A stretch of 64,000 nucleotides of DNA from Mesorhabditis belari (Eukaryota > Nematoda > Chromadorea > Rhabditida > Rhabditidae), in contig CAUEEP010000732.1 of the NCBI GenBank assembly GCA_958450365.1, positions 248,001 through 312,000 on the forward strand, read 5' to 3'. Position 1 is the first letter of the stretch; every line of letters begins with the position of its first letter. The notes beneath the pieces are model-generated. The model did no database searches and was not told where the DNA came from. It was given only the letters and a program-made list of their open reading frames with translations. Below, piece by piece: positions 47,801 to 57,810 of this stretch. A program made the translations under genes and the position numbers.

Positions 47801-49831
47801 AATATATGTTTATGTTTTGATCTATATAATTTCTTGTGAGACCGTGTCTCGGTGTGGTTCAATAGTGGTCTTCTTGAAAACGCACAATTTATCCAACTTT
47901 CCCTTATTAGGGCAACTTCGCTCAAACTGGAGCAACTATCACTATCAAAACTATCACTATCACTGGCACTATCACACTTAATTCAACACTTGCATGTGAA
48001 AAAAAAGGATAATAAAAAGCAAAAAAGGAGAACAAAAACTCAATCAAAAGCAAAGCTTAAAAAACGGGTTTTTTAAGTATACAAGCTACGACAAACGGAC
48101 AGCTGAATATCGTTTAGTGACTGATTACAGTAGTTTATCCATCAACTTTGAATTTTAACTTGTGTATTGAACTTTTGACTAACTGCAGAGCAGTGGCAAT
48201 TCGCCACAAATATCAAATTTCCATCTTATACAAGGTAGAGTAAATGATTGAGTCCAACTTGTCATAAAAATATAACTCTATATCTTTTAAAAAACTCTGC
48301 ATAGTACATAGCTACAGCACCGGACAATGAAATATGATATTTTAAAAACGATCGTCACTTTCGCGCGCCTGTAACTCCCTTGTCTTTGAGCTTAAACTAT
48401 TAGTGTTATACATTTTCTGAAAGCTCTTTTCAAGGGCTACACAATGGTAATATTAATATTTAGAAATATGGTAAAGACAAGGGAGTTACAGACGCGCGAA
48501 AGTGACGATCTTTTTTCAAATATCATATTTCATTGTCCAGTAGTGTATGTAACTTTACCTCAAGTTCAAGAATCGTCTTCAAATACTTCTCGAGTTCCAG
48601 CTTGCGGTCCGTCAAAAAGTCGGTATCCTAAGATTTATTCAATTTTCTTTATTTCATCAGCACAAACCAAATTCCCGACAGCTTTCTTTGGGGGAAGAAA
48701 GGATTTACTCCGATCGGGGAATTTCTGTTGATCGAACAGATCGAAGTCTCGGTATCGTCTCTCAAGCGTCCACGTATGCGTGTCGATCGTGATTTGGATT
48801 GTGTACAACTGAAAATCGGATAAAGGGTTATTTGGCTATTTTTATCTATAAATGTACAGAAATAACCCGTCCTAATAGTCCGTTTTAAGCTTATTTCTGT
48901 TATTTGTAGACCAAAACGATTAATTTCTTTTTTAAATGAAAATTCACATCATTTTCTGTATATGTTTAAGATTTAATGACCATAGCATCGATAGATAATC
49001 TTTTATGAACTCTTAAAAATGGCGACTTGGCTAAAAATGACGGCTTATTGCAGTTTAACTGCAGGTATTAGATTGTCCAGAAAGTCTTTTTGTTCCTTTT
49101 CATATTTCCCTTTGAAAATAATAAATTCACCAATTAAACTATGGTTTTCTTTAAACAAAAAGTGTTTATTGTTCAATTTCCCATCTTTTTAAGTCAATTT
49201 CGGTTCACTTTCAAGTAAATTCGAAAGTGAAAGCACGTGTTTTTCGTAAAAATCTATAAAAACCTCTACGAAAAGATTGGCTGGATGAATTTCTTTGAAA
49301 ATTTGGCTGTATACCTAACTTTTTGTGCTCTATCTTTTATCTATTGATATCAAGATAGGTTTCCTTAGCTAAAGTGTCTAAATCGCATCATCGAGCCGTT
49401 CTTTTTGACTACCCGACTTCACGCTCCCAAAAAAAATCCAGAACATTTTAAACCCGTTTTAATGCTATTTTGCAGAAAAATAATTGGCCTTTCTAATGAA
49501 ATAAACCGTAGTTCAATTGGTGCATTTGTTGGTTTTAAACAGAAGTACGAAAAGGAATGGAAGGTCTTTCTGGATAGCATAATAGTACAAATAACAAGTG
49601 GTCAAGTGTCAGGGCTAAACCTTGAAAATTTTCGTTCAGTTGGTGCATTTGTTGGCTTTAAACGAAAGTACGAAAAGGAACGAAAAAAACTTATTCACCA
49701 ACGTGATACTTTTTGAATTTCAAAAGCCTTACAGCATGTTTACTGTCCTCAACAATTCGATACGAGGGAATTTTCGCATAGAAAACTGGGTCCATCGGTT
49801 GAGGAAGTGCCTCCAAATCCAAGAGTGCCAT
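35842..49831 (-). CDS. Nischarin/IRAS homologue (PX plus leucine-rich repeats)
   Basis: Fourteen exons (49733-49831, 48668-48808, 48559-48627, 37693-37852, 37590-37654, 37432-37527, 37296-37391, 37111-37221, 36764-36881, 36302-36382, 36147-36261, 36033-36105, 35842-35979) give about 453 residues; an extra small exon may be hidden in the 10.7 kb intron (37853-48558), since about 18 residues are short there. The PX domain has YTIQI, TWTLERRYRDFDLF and SFLPPKK. Then FTPIELYAFTERLKLAEPT, LRRs (LVRLNVSQNRLTSIG; LEVLDASDNQLDTI) and YRTRILEAFEERAG match nischarin. Family members bind phosphoinositides on endosomes and regulate Rac/PAK and integrin traffic. (Thirteen exons are listed; the hidden one would be the fourteenth.). 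Confidence 0.9.
36383..36763 (-). repeat. Nischarin intron with possible transposon-derived ORF
   Basis: The flanking exons join perfectly without this stretch. On the minus strand 36540-36704 is open and codes a natural-looking segment (AFLESLIQDGCDESFKPN), and the DNA 'atgttccaaaaagtctttt' resembles ends of the 49046 repeat family. I read it as a relic insertion. Confidence 0.4.
37853..44746. other. Long intron segment, no coding signal
   Basis: Within the nischarin intron I see no exon by motif. A 58 bp segment ('catccccttgctcctctttt' and on) occurs at about 39258 and again at about 40368. ATTACTGTAGTATTGG-type words repeat at 38650-38900. Pyrimidine-rich tracts (42195-42290, 43010-43140) and a (TTCTTG)n run at 44875 are simple sequence. 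Several 100-codon frames here are low-complexity shadows. Confidence 0.45.
44747..47407 (+). CDS. TMEM121-family membrane protein
   Basis: Eleven well-defined exons (45092-45190, 45419-45550, 45592-45704, 45750-45861, 45908-46002, 46080-46155, 46349-46494, 46580-46683, 46725-46785, 46827-46958, 47309-47407) join in phase. A 7 bp first exon (44747-44753, ATGTCTG) is the best start and gives 391 residues, but is tentative. The protein has an acidic N-terminal region, then about six hydrophobic helices (ISSFLICLVLIVIQLGLL; VLVLSVMIWLLVLAI; IWALLYVLI). The family signatures VCLDLTDTIYFLDLLWQ and SLFAVKNVAMIYLAIRE are present, as in TMEM121. Biochemical function is unknown. The gene lies wholly inside a nischarin intron on the other strand, and its last intron holds a MITE. 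Confidence 0.87.
46978..47212. mobile_element. Palindromic MITE in the TMEM121-like gene
   Basis: Arms of about 75 bp ('aactttaagctcaaatatct' and its complement) flank a short centre. A second copy lies inverted at 59600-59835 in an intron of the glutamate-receptor gene. Both have a run of 'gggggcgggg' near one end. Confidence 0.85.
47408..48314. other. Nischarin intron, downstream of the TMEM121-like gene
   Basis: A+T-rich 3' sequence with a possible AATAAA near 47652. Short tandem words 'actatcactatcaaaactat' occur near 47940. No exon is seen. Confidence 0.4.
48315..48545. mobile_element. MITE with Tc1/mariner-like TA insertion
   Basis: TA dinucleotides flank inverted repeats of about 75 bp beginning CAGCACCGGACAATGAAATA on the left and CACTACTGGACAATGAAATA on the right. 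It lies 13 bp from a nischarin splice donor. Confidence 0.82.
49046..49627. mobile_element. Repeat element, copy A (inverted copy at 56445-57040)
   Basis: The core runs from 'tattagattgtccagaaagt' (about 49066) to the complementary 'ctttctggatagcataata' (about 49584), as in a DNA transposon with TA ends. The similarity to the second copy extends past both ends. A third partial end lies at 49640-49700 and another at about 12072-12130. The frames show no transposase motif. It lies in nischarin intron 1. Confidence 0.8.
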
Positions 49832-50499
49832 CCTCCTCTCCCTCTCGGCACGCCGCAGCCTTTCTCACCCGCTTACTCGATCTAAAATTTATCACAGTTT
49901 ACACACAACCTTGCAAAAACCATAAATAACCCGATCAAAATATAAAATAAATTAGATTAGCTGATAATTTTCACAAACTGAAAGCTCAACAAAAGAAATG
50001 AACTGAGATTTAGAAAGTTAACAAGGCAAAGTGATAAAATTACATAGAACCCACCCGAAAAAAAAAATAGAAAAGGCAAAAAGATATTATTAGAAAAAGG
50101 CAATAAATAGAGCAAATTGGGGTTATTCTAGAAGAGTTATATGGGAATTTTGTTATCTTATCTTAACTTTTCTGTAAACTGTAAAATATCGATTTTTTAT
50201 AGGGCTTTTACGGTACTGCAACGCTGTAGAACTCGAATCAGCGCTAAAAATAGCTGTGTGCTAACAAAAGCAGGCTTGATTACGGTACTTTTCTTAGAAT
50301 AGATGTCTTTTAGAAAGTACATTAATGCCTACTGTATTTTGGGCTTAATATGTCTAGCTATTACAAGAGCAATTGGCCTAGTACAGTGCTTTCAAATTCC
50401 CACACTAATCCCTACTAGATGAACCCAATAAATTAACAACTGTGACTACGAAATAACAATCTTTGGTCTCACATAAAACTTATCGATTTCTCATACAAC
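49832..50499. other. Nischarin upstream / GalNAc-transferase downstream region
   Basis: No gene. The nischarin promoter should lie here. The GalNAc-transferase 3' end runs in from the right; an exact poly(A) site cannot be fixed. Confidence 0.4.
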
Positions 50500-52167
50500 T
50501 TATTGTGGCTTATCAAAGTATTGCTGCCATTTGAAGTGCTGAGTCATATCCCCATCTCGACATGTCTCCATTCTGAGCAAATGTCCCTCGACTGGACGAA
50601 TCACCGTCGTAATGCACTGTCCAGATCCCACATTCTTCAAGTGTCCCTTCTCGCGATCATGCGTGAATTTCTGTGTCGTTTTCCCGTCGCAGAATTTCGC
50701 TCTCAAAAAATTACCGACTTGCTCGAAACAAGCAACATCTCGGCGAATCTCCCCGTTCTCGGTCAACTCAAAGAATTGATTCTCACCCAAGAGATGACAA
50801 TGAATTGGCAAAACCTCGTAGTCCGGATTTCGACTACCACGAATCACACTCTCCACACATAAATGAGGCTCACCCCCATAATTTCTGATCTCTCCCTTGG
50901 CTTGCAGATTCTTTGGCACGTATTGATCTGGATACACATTCTTGAGGTACCACGTGAAATCCTTACAATGGAGTGCTTCTCTGAGGGCTCGTCTCTCACT
51001 CACATCTCCAAAGTCATACGTTCGATTGTTGTGGCGCTCGTAGTGCAGATATTTATAGTCATCCATCCAAACCTCGGTCACTCGGCGAAGATTGCGACGA
51101 ATCGTGTTGATTGGATCGTCGAATTTGTATGGTGTGCTTTGACGATAGACATGACCGACATGAGAACACGGAATAATTTCAATTCGACCACCGCACATCC
51201 ACGCTTTAAATGATAACTCGAATTGCTCGCCTCCCCAAATGGCAAAGCCTGGATCGTAGCTGCCTAACTCTTCAAAGAAATCCTTTCGAATAGCGAAGAG
51301 ACCACCAGCCATTACTGGCGTTCGAATCGGCTCAATCTCGTTGACTCGTTTCCTCTTTTGCTCTGGTGAAAGATCTCGCCAAACAAATTGCATATTCCAA
51401 TCAAAGCCACCAATAAGTGGAGCAAGTTCGGCCACGTATTTGAATGTATCCTCAGCAATTGGATCAATATTGGGCACAGCTACCGAATGAGGATCCAAAG
51501 CAATCCGATCAAGTAGTGGCTCGGCCCATCCTTCAGTTGCCTCACAATGTGCGTCTAGGAAAGTGACCACTGTGCCTGTTGCTTCTTCAACACCCCTCAA
51601 ACGTGCACGAATCAATCCCACACGATTCGGCTCTCTGACGAGTTTCACTTTATCCACTCCAGCCACATAAGCATCCAACGCATCTCCCAAATGCTCCATT
51701 GTCGAAGAGTCATCAATTAAAATGACCTCTTTCAAGAGATTCGTCGGTGTTCGATCGATCACACTGTGCACAGTTCTCAACAGAGTACTCCATGCTTCGT
51801 TATGGAAACAAATGATCACACTCATATCGGGCAGATTCTCGGAATACTTTTCCTTCTTGCAACGCGCCGGAGAAATATAGGGCAGTTTCCGATGTAAAGA
51901 AATCAAGCTGGAGACGTACTCGTTGAAAGCATGATCTTTATAGCCTAGATCGAATTTCGCTTGATCGGCGGCGGAGAGACGATTTCGATCGACATGTGTC
52001 GGAGTTCCACCCTCACCCGGGCTTTTCTCGGGAATAGCGAATAGAATAGCGACAAGGAGTCCGATTGCACCAATGAATAGATAAACATAGGTCATTCCTC
52101 CTTTTCCCTTCGATTTCTGCTTCGATGCCTTGGCCGCAGCCGCCTTCGCATTCACCGGTTTACCCAT
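50500..52167 (-). CDS. Polypeptide N-acetylgalactosaminyltransferase (GalNAc-T)
   Basis: One uninterrupted frame of 555 residues, the family's usual length. A short cytosolic tail and a signal anchor (residues 26-44, [18 protein letters not shown]) fit type II Golgi topology. The GT-A domain (about 110-330) has [20 protein letters not shown], the metal-binding DAH at 205-207, the region [12 protein letters not shown] and the Gal/GalNAc-T motif [20 protein letters not shown] ricin-type lectin domain follows (about 415-550). The enzyme transfers GalNAc from UDP-GalNAc to Ser/Thr, starting mucin-type O-glycans. The usual WGGEN is WGGEQ here. A TTTCCAG acceptor lies 12 bp before the ATG. It lacks coding introns while all neighbours have many. 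Confidence 0.97.
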   Translation of the reverse strand: MGKPVNAKAAAAKASKQKSKGKGGMTYVYLFIGAIGLLVAILFAIPEKSPGEGGTPTHVDRNRLSAADQAKFDLGYKDHAFNEYVSSLISLHRKLPYISPARCKKEKYSENLPDMSVIICFHNEAWSTLLRTVHSVIDRTPTNLLKEVILIDDSSTMEHLGDALDAYVAGVDKVKLVREPNRVGLIRARLRGVEEATGTVVTFLDAHCEATEGWAEPLLDRIALDPHSVAVPNIDPIAEDTFKYVAELAPLIGGFDWNMQFVWRDLSPEQKRKRVNEIEPIRTPVMAGGLFAIRKDFFEELGSYDPGFAIWGGEQFELSFKAWMCGGRIEIIPCSHVGHVYRQSTPYKFDDPINTIRRNLRRVTEVWMDDYKYLHYERHNNRTYDFGDVSERRALREALHCKDFTWYLKNVYPDQYVPKNLQAKGEIRNYGGEPHLCVESVIRGSRNPDYEVLPIHCHLLGENQFFELTENGEIRRDVACFEQVGNFLRAKFCDGKTTQKFTHDREKGHLKNVGSGQCITTVIRPVEGHLLRMETCRDGDMTQHFKWQQYFDKPQ

Positions 52168-52212
52168 CTTGAGACGGATCTGGAAATAGAGTTTTTTTTA
52201 GTTCAGAGTTAG

Positions 52213-52430
52213 CGGGGGTGGCTACTTTGCGCCAAATTTTTGCTACTTTGCTAGATCTTTTGCGCAACTTGCCATAACTTTCTTTTAAGTGGGCCAATCT
52301 TTATGATTTTGATGTCATTTTGTTTCACTCGTTAAGATCTACAAAATGACACTAAAATCATAAAGATTGACTGACTTAGAAAAAGGTTATGGCAAGTTGC
52401 GTAAAGATTTGCCACAAAGTAGCCACCCCC
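52213..52430. mobile_element. Fold-back element 1 of 3
   Basis: Arms of about 95 bp begin 'gggggtggctactttg' and end with the complement. The inner arms contain 'cataactttcttttaagtgg' and 'aatctttatgattttgat', shared with the next element. No ORF. Confidence 0.85.
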
Positions 52431-52632
52431 GAGTTAGCTCGATATTTATGAAGCATTGAAAGTTGAAAATGGAAATGTTGAGAGTTGAATAGAATGGAGA
52501 AACTCAATGATAGTGAGTTAGCAAAATGGGTTTACAAGGGGAATTTTAAACAGGTTTTACTAGGTTTTACTAGGGGAATTTTGTTTGAAAATGTAGACAA
52601 GGTTTTTATGAATTTAATTTTTTAAATGAGGT

Positions 52633-52936
52633 TTTGGGGTAGGCTAGTTTCCGCAACTTTTTTTGGGCAACAGGGTCATTTGCGCAACTGGGTCGTTTGC
52701 GCAACTCGGCATAACTTTCTTCTAAGTGGGCTAATCTTTATGATTTTGATTTCATTTTGTAGATCTCAATAAGTGCAACAAAATTTAGATAATTTAGATA
52801 AAGTTTAGATAAAGATTAGCCCACTTAGAAGAAAGTTATGCCGAGTTGCGCAAACGACCTAGTTGCGCAAATGACCCTGTTGCGCAAATTACCCTGTTGC
52901 GCAAAAAAAAGTTGCGGAAACTAGCCTACCCCGAGG
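52633..52936. mobile_element. Fold-back element 2 of 3
   Basis: Arms of about 125 bp begin 'ggggtaggctagtttccgca'. 'tttgcgcaac' is repeated three to four times in each arm. The inner arm shares 'cataactttcttctaagtgg' with element 1. Confidence 0.85.
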
Positions 52937-53564
52937 TTTTTGCTTAGGAATAGTTTTGCCAAATTGTCCTCGTAGTGAGTAAAAGACTTTCGCAATAAAA
53001 TGAAGCAATTTTTCAAAATCCAAAATCGATAAGCAAAACTAGGAAGAAAAGAAAAATCAAAAAAGGAAAATATTTCAAAATCGTATAGATAGACTTTCCC
53101 CGTGGCTAGTCACATCAAAATGGATAAACGGAAATCCCGTTCATTCCACGTTGCATCGTCGATTTATGTTTGCATTCACGGGCATAAACGTTTATTCTCT
53201 GTGTCTTTTCAGAAAATCGCTACTCGCGAAATGGGTGCGGTTACGGTAGTTTGGGTGTGTTTTTGAGGGTGACAGGGAGAGGGGAAGAGACATCAAAGAG
53301 ACAACACTGCGTTGTTTCGCAGAGAAATGGGGTCAAACCACGAACTTTCTCATTACATACACCCAAATATCTTGTTTTAGATTGAATGAAATGATTGAAT
53401 CTTCTTAAAAACAAAAAGTTACTGTAAAGCTTGTAAAATAATGTTCAGCTTTAGCGGTCGTAGAAAATTTTGAAAGGATTCAATCTGATTAACAGAATAT
53501 TTTTCTGGATACGATAGGAGTACGGTAGCTATACAGATGTAAGATTACAATAGTTTATTGTTTA

Positions 53565-54028
53565 CGGGAGTGGGACAAATGCGACCTTTTTTTTGCGCAC
53601 CCGGACATTTGCGCACCTTTTTTTTCCGCACTTAGCCCATTAGCACACCTTTTTTCGCGTTTTAAAAAAGCTCTAAAAAGCTAATATTAACCAATTTCTA
53701 TTCCAAAAGTTGTTTTTCTAGGTAATTTTAGGGCGTAGAATCGAAATTTTGACATATCAGAGCTTGTGAAAGCGAACGGACGGAGTTATACAAAGAGAAA
53801 AATCAACAATTTTCTGTAATTTGACCTAGCCGTTTTGTCTTTCAAATTGGTTCCACACGCTCTGTTATGTCAAAATTTGAATTCGACACCCTCAAATTAC
53901 CTAGAAAAACAACTTTTGGAATAGAAATTGGTTAATATTAGCTTTTAGAGCTTTGTTTAAAACGCGAAAAAAGGTGCGCTAATGGGCTAAGTGCGGAAAA
54001 AAAGGTCGCATTTGTCCCACTCCCATTG
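53565..54028. mobile_element. Fold-back element 3 of 3
   Basis: A 464 bp near-palindrome with ends 'gggagtgggacaaatgcgac' and complement. 'tttgcgcac' repeats occur in the left arm. The arms pair over more than 150 bp, with mismatches. Confidence 0.85.
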
Positions 54029-55143
54029 TTTACTGTACTTTTCTTTACATAAAGGTTTATCCAATTCAAGTAAGTACGCAAAAATCACATTCTCAAGAGA
54101 TCATGTTAAATTCAAAAACAAGTAAAAAAAACAATGAAAAATGTTAGCGACCAGAGATAAACCGAGTAAACTCATCATTAGAGAAGAATTTGTCGAAATG
54201 GCGAATCGTGAAGGGGAAATGAAACCCGTAAATAGATCCGAGATTTTGAAGGGAAAATGGGAATTTGAAAGTTACATATAAGTTTAAAAATTACATTGAG
54301 GCCAAGAAAATAACTTATTTCCTGAGATAGACAAAGAAATACATTAAAAATAAATACAGTAAAAAGATTTCCATTTGAACTAGCAATTTTCATAGCAAAT
54401 TAAAACTTTTGGTACTTCCAGAACTCTGAACCTTCTGAAAATTGTGCTAAAAACGGTTGAAAACTCAAAAGCTATGATAAAGTACAGGTACTCGCTTAAA
54501 ATAAAGGAAAATTTCCACAGATTATGGTAGCTATCCGCGTAAAAAGAAGCTGGAAGTACCAAAGCTCTGTACTGTTTTTGGTAGTCTACTGTAGTCTACT
54601 GATACCTCGCAACTGTAGTTATAAGTACAACTGGACAAGTTACTCAATTTTGTACTGACTATGAGTGTCTTGAGCATCAAATACAGGATCGATAACTTAT
54701 ACAACTACATCTGAACTTTAAATCTATTTAAACTATTTTTTTTGGCCCAAAGACTACTGAGAAAAAGTCCTTATAGACGAACGGACAGACAATGCTCTTT
54801 TATATATAGTAGATAGGATAGCAGTTTGTGCTCAAATCCCATTTGAAGTCCAGAAGTAGAATATGCAAGTTTTGTACAAAAAAACTGATTACTTTATATA
54901 ATTTTTAAAACTCAGACTCTTGTAACTGTTTGCGCTTAAATAGATTTGAAGCTACAGTCTCGCTACAGTACAGCTACAGTACAGCTACAGTATACAGGAA
55001 ACAGCTCTTATCAGTCGATAAGACTTTGGCTTCAATTTGACGGAGATTTCGTCTAAACATTGGTGCAATAATAGTTGCGCGGTAATAGTACAACCTTGTC
55101 CTTGTCGAAACCTTGTCAACAACTGATTCAATCCTAACGAAAT
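54029..55143. other. Intergenic, simple repeats only
   Basis: Short words 'gtagtctact' and 'cagctacagt' repeat in tandem near 54575 and 54960. Two open frames on the minus strand (54178-54562) have no motif. Confidence 0.4.
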
Positions 55144-57593
55144 CTACAAAAAAGTGGCATGCGTATTTGCGGCGATCTCCTCAAGAAGAAGTTCCAATTG
55201 AGAGGCGGGCGATGATGTGATTTCCCTTGATGAGACAACCCTCTCACCAACCGAATCTTCGTCTCGACCCATCAATGGAACACCCGCCGAACCGTAGCTT
55301 TTTGGTAAACCGCTGCCCAGAGACTGAAATGAACAAATTTTGAGGTTATCCTTTTCAATTTTCTTAACTGAAACATTCTAAAGCACTAAAAGTTAGTTGC
55401 CTACAAAGAGTGAGTATTTTTCGAGAAAAAGCTACTGATTTTAAGCTTGACTTGGTCCCGGTTCATCGATTTCTTTGAGCTGTATCTAAAAAAGAAAGAC
55501 TAGGAACGAAGCATACCGTATTTCTTCGAATAGAAGACCGGGTAAAGAGTATCATCGCGTACTCCTGCGTAGCAGCCCTTTTTAAAATTTCTTTTCTGCA
55601 TAAAAGCTTTCAATCAAGTGCTATAGAGCTGGAAAATGGCTCAAAAATCTGTTAGCTCATGTGGTATTTTTGAGTCATTTTCCAGCCCTATAGCACTTCA
55701 TTGAAAGCTTTTATGCAGAAAAGAAATTTTAAAAAGGGCTGCTACGCAGGAGTCCGCGATGATACTCTTTACCCGATCTTCTATTCGAAGAAATACGGTA
55801 TGCAAGTTTTGAACAAAAAGGCTGAAAAGTTTAGATAAGTTTTAACGTAATAAATATGTCTTTTCTGTTTTTCTCTAATTCTTGTCTGCAATTTTGATTC
55901 ACCACAAATCCCACTCACCCTTTTGTGAATGACCGGCGGTGTCCCGTTGAGCTCATCCCGGTGGGAAAACGATTTACTCGATGGGACAAAAGTTGACGAA
56001 TTTCCGACCTAAATAACAAATTAATATCCCTTTAGCTACACAAATAAATGACAACAGCCTAGTTTCCAAAGCTATTTTCAAGCTAAATATCCATTGTCAT
56101 TTATTTCAACTCCAATTAAACCCCTAATCTCTTTTCGTGCACACAACGGGTTTTCACAGCTCACTAAAGAGAAAAACAATCGATACCTGATATTTCCATA
56201 AAAATGGAAGATTATGGGATCTTTAAAAATCATAAAATCAATAGAAATCTATGAAATTTACCTTAGTAGAAGGTAAGGGATCTCGTTCTTCTTTTGATGA
56301 CCCTTTTCGCTCTTTTTTCGATTTGCGCAAGTTGGATGGTCTAAAAATGAACATTGCTTGAACATACTAGTCATAAATATATACATTAAAAGAGAAAAAT
56401 TTACTGTAACGATTTTAAACTACCGTAAAGTTAGGGTTGGAAAAAATTTTCAAGGTTTAGCCCTGGCACTTGACCACTTGTTATTTGTACTATTATGCTG
56501 CCCAGAAAAACCTTCAATTCCTTTTCGTACTTCTGTTTAAAACCAACAAATGCACCAATTGAACTACGGTTTATTTCATTAGAAAGGCCAATGATTTTTC
56601 TGCAAAATAGCATTAAAACGGGTTTAAAATGTCTTATTTCTGGATTTTTTTTGGGAGCGTGAAGTCGGGTAGTCAAAAAGAACGGCTCGATGATGCGATT
56701 TAGACACTTTAGCTAAGGAAATCTATCTTGATGTCAATAGATAAAAGATAGAGCACAAAAAGTTAGGTATACAGCCAAATTTTCAAAGAAATTCATCCAG
56801 CCAATCTTTTCGTAGAGGTTTTTATAGATTTTTACGAAAAACACGTGCTTTCACTTTCGAATTTACTTGAAAGTGAACCAAAATTGACTTAAAAAGATGG
56901 GAAATTGAACAATAAACACTTTTTGTTTAGAGAAAACCATAGTTTAATTGGTGAATTTATTATTTTCAAAGGGAAATATGAAAAGGAACAAAAAGACTTT
57001 CTGGACAATCTAATACCTGCAGTCAGTAAACTGCAATAAGCCAAGTCAGCTAAGGTTTACCACCATTAACATTTTACAATTGATACAATCAATTATACCT
57101 GAATCGAATGCTCTGTCTCAGCCTCTCCATGCCTTCTTTCGTCACTCGTACGGATTTACTGAATCGTCGCTCTTTATCTCCGTTCGCTTTCCGGAGATCC
57201 TCCGTTGATGGTCTTTTACCTAAAAAATCGCTTTATTTTCTCTAGAAAAAAAACTGCCAAACCCGTATCAGAGATTGTTCTCCTTTTGTGCAAGCCCTCA
57301 ACGGAATTGGCGCGAAGGTGCTGAGATCGGAGGAGGCTCTGCGCAGAGCTCTCCTCGGCTGGAAAGAATGATGAATCATTCAAATTGTAAACTACAATAT
57401 AGCAAAAAAAGATAAACAATCTGAAAACGGATGAGAAAAAAGAAGAAAAAACAAACAATCGGGTGGTCGATATGACTGTGAGAGGACGACGGTTGCCTTT
57501 GTGGATGTTGTGGAGGTGGCTGTTTGACGGGGATCCTCTCCATGCGTGGTCAATTGGCTGCAAAATGTGTTTGGGGGAGATCATGCCGTTCAT
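55144..57593 (-). CDS. Ser/Arg-rich disordered protein, family unknown
   Basis: Five downstream exons are firm: 57263-57358, 57099-57219, 56262-56340, 55919-56008, 55144-55323. They give a basic, Ser-rich, low-complexity protein with many potential basophilic kinase sites (HKRRTISDTGKRPSTEDLRK; RFSKSVRVTKEGMERL) and a C-terminal helix QLELLLEEIAANT. The best start is ATG 57593, with either a short 36 bp intron near 57420-57456 or an unrecognised donor; this part is uncertain. The protein looks like an intrinsically disordered regulator or the tail of a scaffold. It begins 218 bp downstream of the glutamate-receptor stop on the same strand, so co-transcription is possible. Confidence 0.65.
55514..55800. 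mobile_element. Fold-back element with TACCGTATT ends
   Basis: The 287 bp element is almost fully palindromic. Its ends are taccgtatttcttcgaatag and complement. The inner arms include 'ctcctgcgtagcagcccttt'. It lies in an intron of the Ser/Arg-rich gene. Its first nine bases match the element at 24771. Confidence 0.88.
56445..57040. mobile_element. Repeat element, copy B (inverted relative to 49046-49627)
   Basis: It aligns to copy A in reverse complement throughout, including flanks such as 'cacttgaccacttgttattt'. The transposon-like ends lie near 56491 and 57014. It is inserted in an intron of the Ser/Arg-rich gene, between the exons at 56340 and 57099. Confidence 0.85.
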
Positions 57594-57810
57594 TGCTCAA
57601 TATATGATAACAATCCGTGAGTTTCAAGGGATTCTGGTCATCTCCGGGATTGAAATGATTGCTTTCATGAAAGTGCTACTAACATTCGTCTCATTTTGAT
57701 CTAATCATTCAACATTTGGGTAATTGAACCATTTGAAACATTCAATCAAAGTATGAACTTGTTGAAAATAAAAAAAAATCTTTATAAAATTGGGATTTCC
57801 CTTGTCATTC

